A stretch of 64,000 bases of DNA, from contig NZ_CP114871.1 of NCBI RefSeq assembly GCF_027474405.1, positions 2,179,001 through 2,243,000 of the forward strand. Reading direction: 5' to 3'. The position numbers were made by a program, and so were the translations under genes. The notes below the pieces were generated by a model. The model was not told where the DNA came from, searched no databases, and worked only from the letters and a program-made list of their open reading frames with translations. Each line of letters starts with the position of its first letter. Position 1 is the first letter of the stretch. Below are positions 59,345-64,000 of the stretch, one piece after another. This DNA comes from Caulobacter sp. NIBR2454. Its GTDB lineage: Bacteria; Pseudomonadota; Alphaproteobacteria; Caulobacterales; Caulobacteraceae.

Positions 59345-60465
59345 TACGCAACCTCCCGACGACGGGCGCCGAAGCGCTCCCAGGCCTGAAGCCAGGCGTC
59401 GCCGCACTTGATCCAATCTTGTTCGGTCGTGGCCCAGCCGCCGCTGACGCGGATGGCGTACGGGGCGAGATCCGCCCGCCCCATGGCCTCGACCACGCGG
59501 CTCGCCTTGACCTTGCCCGAAGAGCAGGCCGCGCCCGCGCTGACCATCACCCCGGAAAGATCCAGGGTCATGACCTGCAGTTCCGACGAGAAACCCTCGC
59601 CCGCGAAGCAAAGGGTCTGAGGCAGACGCGGCGCGTCCTCGCCCAGCACCACGGCGCCAGCCGCCTTCACCCGCTGAGCGCAGGCGTCACGCCAGACGGC
59701 CTGCGTCTGGAGCGTCTTGATCTCGTTGATCGCAACGGCCGCCGCCGCGCCAAAGCCGACGATGCCGGGGACATTCTCGGTGCCGCCACGACGGCCCCGC
59801 TCCTGACCGCCGCCATGCAGGCGACGAGAGAGAACCGCACGGGTCCCGGCGACCAAAGCGCCAATCCCTTGCGGGCCGCCGATCTTGTGGCTCGACAACG
59901 CCATGGTGTCGGCGCCCAGAGCGGTGAAGTCGATCACGATCTTGCCCGCCGCCTGAACCGCATCGACGTGCAGCCAGCCGTCAGCCGCGCGCACCAGGGC
60001 CGAAGCCTCGGCCACCGGCTGGATCACACCCGTCTCGTTATTGGCCAGCATCAGGCAGACCAGCGCCCTGCCCGGCTTTGCCAACTCGGCGTCCAGCCAC
60101 GCCAGATCGGCGACGCCGTTCCCGTCGATGGGCATGATCTCGACCGGCAAGCCGCTGTGGCGCGCGTTCTCAACCACTGCGTCATGCTCGCCGGCGCTGA
60201 TGATGATGCGATCGAACTTGGCCGCCTTGGCGCTCTCGATCGCCAGGGCGTTGGCCTCGGTGCCGCCGCTGGTGAAGGTGACCGAACCCGGCACGACGCC
60301 GACCAAGGCGGCGATGGCCGCCCGCGCCTCCTCGACCATGGCGCGAGCGGCGCGGCCGCCCGCATGGACGGACGACGGATTGCCCCCGACCTCCAGGGCG
60401 CGCGCGACCGCAGCGGCCGCTTGCGGCCGCACCTTCGCCGTGGCGTTGTAGTCGAGATAGGTCAT
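59344..60465 (-). CDS. Cysteine desulfurase, IscS/NifS type
   Basis: 373 aa. Class I signatures: [27 protein letters not shown], the PLP lysine in [30 protein letters not shown] and the catalytic Cys loop in [12 protein letters not shown]. It provides sulfur for Fe-S assembly and possibly tRNA thiolation. It lies between iscR and sufB with overlaps on both sides, so the operon encodes both a class I and a class II (SufS) desulfurase. The start overlaps the iscR stop by 4 bases. Confidence 0.93.
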
Positions 60466-60914
60466 GCCGCGACCATCACCTCGCGGCGCAGCTTGCCGTC
60501 CAGCACGTCAGCCAGGGTTACCGAGGCGAGATAGTCGTGAATCTGGCGGCCCATTTCTTCCCACAGGTCGTGGGTGACGCAGCGCACGCCCTTGGACATG
60601 CAGCCCTTGGGGCCGCTGCGACCGCCGCACCGGGTGGCGCGAAGCGGCTCGTCCACCGCCAGGATGATCTCTGAAATGCGGGTCTCCGCCGCGGCGCGAG
60701 CCAGACGATAGCCGCCGCCGGGGCCGCGGGCGCTCTTGACCAGGCCGTGACGGCGCAAACGGGCGAAAAGCTGTTCGAGATAGGAGAGCGAAATCTCCTG
60801 GCTGGCGGCGATCTCGGCCAGGGAGATGGCGCGGGTGTCCTCGGGCAAACCTTGGCGGCCGGCCAGATCGGTCATCGCCATCACGGCGTAACGGCCTTTG
60901 GTGCTCAGGCGCAT
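60462..60914 (-). CDS. iscR: Rrf2 family Fe-S regulator, IscR type
   Basis: 150 aa from the ATG at 60914 (MRLSTKGRYAVMAMTDLA). The winged helix has SLAEIAASQEISLSYLEQLFARLRRHGLVKSARG; the three cluster-ligand Cys are in CGGRSGPKGCMSKGVRC, with a nearby His (THDLW). IscR binds a [2Fe-2S] cluster and adjusts Fe-S biogenesis genes. It is the first gene of the suf run, so autoregulation is expected. A longer open frame to 61163 is not needed. Confidence 0.94.
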   Translation of the reverse strand: MRLSTKGRYAVMAMTDLAGRQGLPEDTRAISLAEIAASQEISLSYLEQLFARLRRHGLVKSARGPGGGYRLARAAAETRISEIILAVDEPLRATRCGGRSGPKGCMSKGVRCVTHDLWEEMGRQIHDYLASVTLADVLDGKLRREVMVAA

Positions 60915-61023
60915 GCCTAGTCTCCGCCCCTTGCAGATTTCCCGCGCATCAATTTCCGCCTGTGCTACAAGCCGCGACTTCGCGCGGACCTCTGCTGCCG
61001 AACAGGCGGCGCTGACTATGCGC

Positions 61024-61052
61024 GATGTAGGAAGACCAAGCGCAGCGGTCAA
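61024..61052 (-). promoter_or_regulatory. Probable promoter of the iscR-suf operon
   Basis: On the minus strand TTGACC (61047-61052) and TACATC (61024-61029) are separated by exactly 17 bases. Start of transcription would be near 61017, giving a ~100-base leader before iscR. An IscR site could overlap, but no consensus is certain. Confidence 0.55.
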
Positions 61053-61087
61053 GTATTCCGCGCGCTGAAAGACATGAAGGGGTGACC

Positions 61088-61738
61088 ATGCCTGGAGTGA
61101 CTCTGACCGGCGCGGCGGGACGGATCGAGGGGCAGTACTCGCCCGGTAAGGCCGAGAACGCACCGATCGCCCTGATCTTGTCTCCGCACCCCAAGGCGGG
61201 CGGCCACATGAACAATCCCGTGGCGGTCCAACTCTATCACCTGTTCATGAAGCGCGGTTTCTCGACCCTGCGCTTCAATTTCCGCGGCGTCGGCCGCAGC
61301 CAGGGCGAATTCGACGCTGGCATTGGCGAACTGGCTGACGCGGCCACGGCTCTGGATTGGCTGCAGGCCAACAACCCCGCCGCCTCCCAGACCTGGGTCG
61401 CCGGCTACAGCTTCGGCGCCTATATCGGCATGCAACTGCTGATGCGTCGTCCTGAGACGGACGGCTTCATCAGCGTCTCGCCGCCGACCAACATGTACGA
61501 CTTCAGCTTCCTGGCGCCCTGCCCGGCCTCTGGCCTGATCCTGCACGGCGGCGCGGACACCGTGGTGCCCCCGGTCGAGGTCGAGCGCGTGGTCTCCAAG
61601 CTGCGCACCCAGAAGGGCATCGTGATCGATCACGAGGTCGTGGACGGCGCCACCCACTTCTGGGCCGAGAACCTGCCCGACGTCGAAAAGTCGGTCAGCA
61701 GCTATCTCGACAAGCGTCTGGCCGAGAACCCGATCTAG
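61088..61738 (+). CDS. Alpha/beta hydrolase (dienelactone hydrolase-like)
   Basis: 216 aa from the ATG at 61088 (AAGGGGTGACC upstream). LSPHPKAGGHMNNPV holds the oxyanion region, RFNFRGVGRSQGEFD follows, GYSFGAYIGMQLL carries the nucleophilic Ser, LHGGADTVVPP the acidic residue and GATHFW the His. No signal peptide, so cytosolic. It matches a conserved proteobacterial family of small serine hydrolases with unknown substrate. Divergent from iscR. Confidence 0.82.
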   Translation: MPGVTLTGAAGRIEGQYSPGKAENAPIALILSPHPKAGGHMNNPVAVQLYHLFMKRGFSTLRFNFRGVGRSQGEFDAGIGELADAATALDWLQANNPAASQTWVAGYSFGAYIGMQLLMRRPETDGFISVSPPTNMYDFSFLAPCPASGLILHGGADTVVPPVEVERVVSKLRTQKGIVIDHEVVDGATHFWAENLPDVEKSVSSYLDKRLAENPI

Positions 61739-61747
61739 TCACCGAGC

Positions 61748-62215
61748 ATGCGCTCCCCGGTCGTAATGGCCTTGGCGGCCGCCCTACTCGCGTCCAAGGT
61801 TCAGGCGGCGGCCCCGGCGGACGATCTCGCCGCCGCCAAACCCGCCATCGATGCGGCCAACGCTGACTGGATTCCGGCTATGAAGGCCAAGGACCCCCGT
61901 CGCATCGCTGAACCCTACGCAGCCGACGCCGTGTCCATCGGGGCGGACGGCTCCGTCACTCAGGGCCGCGAGGCTCTCCAGGCGTCCCTGTCGGCCCGCT
62001 TTGCTAGCATGGGCGAGGTGATCGGCGGCGCCATCGCTCAGGACGACGTAAAATCGGTCCAGCCGGGCCTGATCTATGAGTGGGGCCACGGCGCCGTCGA
62101 AGTTCGCGCGGCCAATGGTGAAAAGCGCTCCGGCGGCGGTCGCTATCTAAGCGTTTGGCGGCGTGGCGACGACGGCGTCTGGCGCATCAGTCGAAACCTC
62201 TCCTTCGCCTACTGA
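61748..62215 (+). CDS. Exported SnoaL/DUF4440-like protein
   Basis: 155 aa with a signal peptide (MRSPVVMALAAALLASKVQAA). The mature part has an NTF2-like cone fold: AAKPAIDAANADWIPAMKAKDPRRIAEPYAADAV, GREALQASLSARFASMG, and a final GGGRYLSVWRRGDDGVWRISRNLSF strand pair. SnoaL-like/DUF4440 proteins bind small ligands or act as ketosteroid isomerase-like enzymes; no catalytic set is certain here. It begins 9 bases after the hydrolase stop, so probably cotranscribed. Confidence 0.78.
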   Translation: MRSPVVMALAAALLASKVQAAAPADDLAAAKPAIDAANADWIPAMKAKDPRRIAEPYAADAVSIGADGSVTQGREALQASLSARFASMGEVIGGAIAQDDVKSVQPGLIYEWGHGAVEVRAANGEKRSGGGRYLSVWRRGDDGVWRISRNLSFAY

Positions 62216-62261
62216 ACCTTTCGCGTGTTCGAGCGCTCCTACAACGGGAGGAGCCTCGACC

Positions 62262-62687
62262 ATGAAGGCGCTGTTTTACGGTATCGCACTGGCCGCGTTC
62301 AGCGGCGTCGCCATGGGCGCGGCTCTGAAGCCGGCGTTTCAGGCCTTTACCGACGACATCACCTCGTCGCCCCCCGGTTTCGCCACCGGCGTGATCATCG
62401 ACCAGGCCGACGCCGGCCCCGAATACACGTCAAGCGGCCCTTGGGTGATGGGCACCGACTACCTGCGAGCGTCAGAGCCGGTGATCGTCGAAGCCTATAT
62501 GGGCGACTCAGAGCCGATGCAGATCGCCGAGTACGACCAGCCGGCCGAGCCGATGGAGCCCGCCTCCGCGCCCGAAATGGAAGAAACCGATTATCCCGGC
62601 GATGAAGCCCGCTATCCCAGCCAGGGCGGCGGCATCGTCGATGACGCGCAAGAAGCCGTCATCATCCCGGTCTTCGACCCCGCCTGA
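62262..62687 (+). CDS. Hypothetical acidic exported protein
   Basis: 141 aa from the ATG at 62262, chosen for the GGGAGGAG ribosome binding site and the N-terminal signal ([21 protein letters not shown]). The mature part is strongly acidic and Pro-rich, with an [20 protein letters not shown] stretch, and ends in VIIPVFDPA. No known family is recognised. It lies between the SnoaL-like gene and prmA. Likely periplasmic and largely disordered; function unknown. Confidence 0.7.
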   Translation: MKALFYGIALAAFSGVAMGAALKPAFQAFTDDITSSPPGFATGVIIDQADAGPEYTSSGPWVMGTDYLRASEPVIVEAYMGDSEPMQIAEYDQPAEPMEPASAPEMEETDYPGDEARYPSQGGGIVDDAQEAVIIPVFDPA

Positions 62688-62725
62688 GTCTCGCTTTTCG
62701 CGCCCGTCTCGATTATGCGGGCGGC

Positions 62726-63592
62726 ATGAGCCAACAAGCCTTCCAGATCATCGCCCGCGGCCCCCGCGCCGACGCCGAAGCGGCGGCAGACGCCATCGAC
62801 GCCAATGTCGCCCTCGAAGGCGCGACCTATTCGATCCTGGAAGAGGACGAGGACCGTGGCATCTGGCGCATCGACGCCTTCCCGACCTCGGACGAGGAGG
62901 TCGAGGCGCTGAAGGCGCAACTGGCCGAGTTCACCGGTCTTAAGACGGTTGTCGAAGCGCTCGCCGACGCCGACTGGCTCGCCATGGCGCTATCGGGCCT
63001 GCCACCCGTGCGTGCCGGCCGCTTCTTCGTCTTCGGCCTGCACGACAAGGGCCGCACCTCGCCCAACATGGTCAACCTGCGTATCGAGGCGGGCGCCGCC
63101 TTCGGCACGGGCCACCACGGAACCACCGTCGGCTGCCTCCAGGCCTATGACGCGCTGCTCAAGGCCAAGCGCTTCGAAAAGGTGCTCGACGTGGGCGCCG
63201 GCACCGGCCTGCTGGCCATCGCCGCGGCCCGCACCGGCTCGCGCGTCGCCGTCGGCACCGATATCGACAAGCCCAGCGTCCGCATCTCCAAGGAGAACGC
63301 CAAGGTGAACCGGGCAGACGCCCGCTTCGTCCACGCCAGCGGTCTTGGCCATCGGCTGGTTCGTGACAGCGCGCCCTACGATCTGGTGTTCGCCAACATC
63401 CTGGCGCGCCCGCTGGTCTCCCTGGCGCAGGACATCAAGGGCGCTTTGAAGCCGGGCGGCACGGTGATCCTGTCCGGCCTGCTGCGCACCCAGGAACGCT
63501 TCGTGAAGGCGGCATACCTGTCGCGAGGCTTCAAGGTGCGCCGACGCATCCACCGCGACGCCTGGGCCACGCTCGTTCTGCAGCGAGCCTGA
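62726..63592 (+). CDS. prmA: Ribosomal protein L11 methyltransferase
   Basis: 288 aa. The N-terminal L11-recognition domain (first ~90 residues) precedes the Rossmann methyltransferase core: [39 protein letters not shown] (SAM loop), [19 protein letters not shown] and [19 protein letters not shown] (catalytic NI[L]A[R/N]P type block). It trimethylates ribosomal protein L11. Aminopeptidase P follows on the same strand. Confidence 0.92.
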   Translation: MSQQAFQIIARGPRADAEAAADAIDANVALEGATYSILEEDEDRGIWRIDAFPTSDEEVEALKAQLAEFTGLKTVVEALADADWLAMALSGLPPVRAGRFFVFGLHDKGRTSPNMVNLRIEAGAAFGTGHHGTTVGCLQAYDALLKAKRFEKVLDVGAGTGLLAIAAARTGSRVAVGTDIDKPSVRISKENAKVNRADARFVHASGLGHRLVRDSAPYDLVFANILARPLVSLAQDIKGALKPGGTVILSGLLRTQERFVKAAYLSRGFKVRRRIHRDAWATLVLQRA

Positions 63593-63637
63593 ACGCCGCG
63601 TCTGGCGTCGGGCGCGCGACGGGCTTAAATCACCGTC

Positions 63638-64000
63638 ATGCGCCAGACCTTTGACGAATCCACCGATCCCTCCTTCGGCCCCAAGCACGTTCCTCTGATC
63701 CGCCAAGCCATGGCGGCGCAAGGGCTGGACGGGTTCCTCGTCCCGCACGAGGACGAGCATCAGAACGAATATCTGCCCGCAGCCAACGACCGCCTGGCGT
63801 GGGCCAGCGGCTTCACCGGCTCGGCCGGCGCGGGTGTGATCCTCAAGGACAAGGCCGCCGTCTTCGTGGATGGCCGCTATACCCTCCAGGTTCGCGAACA
63901 GGTGGATCAGGGCGTGTTTGAGATTCGGGATCTGGTCGAGGGCGGCGTGCCCGCCTATCTCGCCGCCGCGCCCAAGGGTTCGGTGATCGGCTACGACCCG
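63638..64000 (+). CDS. Xaa-Pro aminopeptidase (aminopeptidase P family), 3' partial
   Basis: The first 121 residues only; the gene runs off the window. The N-terminal creatinase-like domain is clear: IRQAMAAQGLDGFLVPHEDEHQNEYLP, the block RLAWASGFTGSAGAG, and KAAVFVDGRYTLQVREQVD. The metal-binding catalytic domain lies beyond the end. The family removes N-terminal residues preceding proline. ATG at 63638, 45 bases after prmA. Confidence 0.88.
   Translation, partial: MRQTFDESTDPSFGPKHVPLIRQAMAAQGLDGFLVPHEDEHQNEYLPAANDRLAWASGFTGSAGAGVILKDKAAVFVDGRYTLQVREQVDQGVFEIRDLVEGGVPAYLAAAPKGSVIGYDP

Noticed and set aside
59345..59611. Longer sufB with an N-terminal extension from 59611
   Set aside because: The extension lies inside the upstream desulfurase gene in another frame; the ATG at 59344 starts the conserved SufB sequence.

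Overview
The window is a high-GC, densely packed chromosomal segment of an alphaproteobacterium, most likely Caulobacter or a close relative in the Caulobacterales. I infer this from the Xanthomonas/Caulobacter-type TonB-dependent receptor, the iscR-nifS-sufB-sufC-sufD-sufS-sufT-sufA order, the pyrB plus catalytically dead pyrC pair, the HWE-type sensor kinase, two RcnB-like proteins, and a bacterial GH47 mannosidase (the best known bacterial GH47 comes from a Caulobacter strain). I see no insertion sequence, prophage, integrase or CRISPR array. The notable material is in regulatory sites, degenerate enzymes and small unassigned genes.

Layout. 1-5872 is a plant-polysaccharide locus: GH47 mannosidase (5' end outside the window), a Tat-exported GH43 enzyme, a PL10 pectate lyase and a DUF4861 protein, with LacI-type operator candidates in the divergent promoter region. 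5873-7685 holds a branched-chain amino acid leader peptide and attenuator, an unknown 124-aa protein and ilvE. 7695-10444 is copper resistance (copA-copB). 10527-13136 holds two RcnB-like proteins, tRNA-Ser(GCT), a Sel1-like protein and a glutathione transferase. 13233-16482 is gatCAB. 16567-24137 runs ruvX, pyrB, inactive pyrC, plsY, dprA, a small opposite-strand ORF and topA. 24134-27591 holds mtnN, a divergent class A beta-lactamase/ampR-type pair and a hydrolase. 27719-29916 is tig and clpP. After tRNA-Leu(TAG) come an HWE kinase, a TonB receptor, a tiny exported protein, nnrD, a phosphatase and a thiolase-like protein. 37882-39670 is glnB-glnA. 39738-40663 is a PadR regulator with its membrane partner. 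40819-43643 is a tandem amidohydrolase pair. Then parE, otsB-otsA, a DEAD-box helicase, an enoyl-CoA hydratase and a diguanylate cyclase. 52131-60914 is a long minus-strand run: the IscR/Suf Fe-S operon followed by a GFA protein, a family 9 glycosyltransferase and a DUF6165 protein. The window ends with a hydrolase, two small exported proteins, prmA and the start of an aminopeptidase P gene.

How the genes work together. Many neighbours overlap by 1-4 bases at ATGA or TGATG junctions (pyrB/pyrC, plsY/dprA, copA/copB, otsB/otsA, gatC/gatA, the whole suf run, padR/partner, the amidohydrolase pair), so they are probably translationally coupled operons. The pectin genes form one utilisation unit: an exported lyase and glycosidases under an apparent sugar-responsive repressor. 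The ilvE unit appears to be controlled by ribosome-mediated attenuation. The Fe-S operon appears autoregulated by IscR and encodes two classes of cysteine desulfurase plus an unrecognised 81-aa protein. All functions are assigned by reading motifs; no database search was run.
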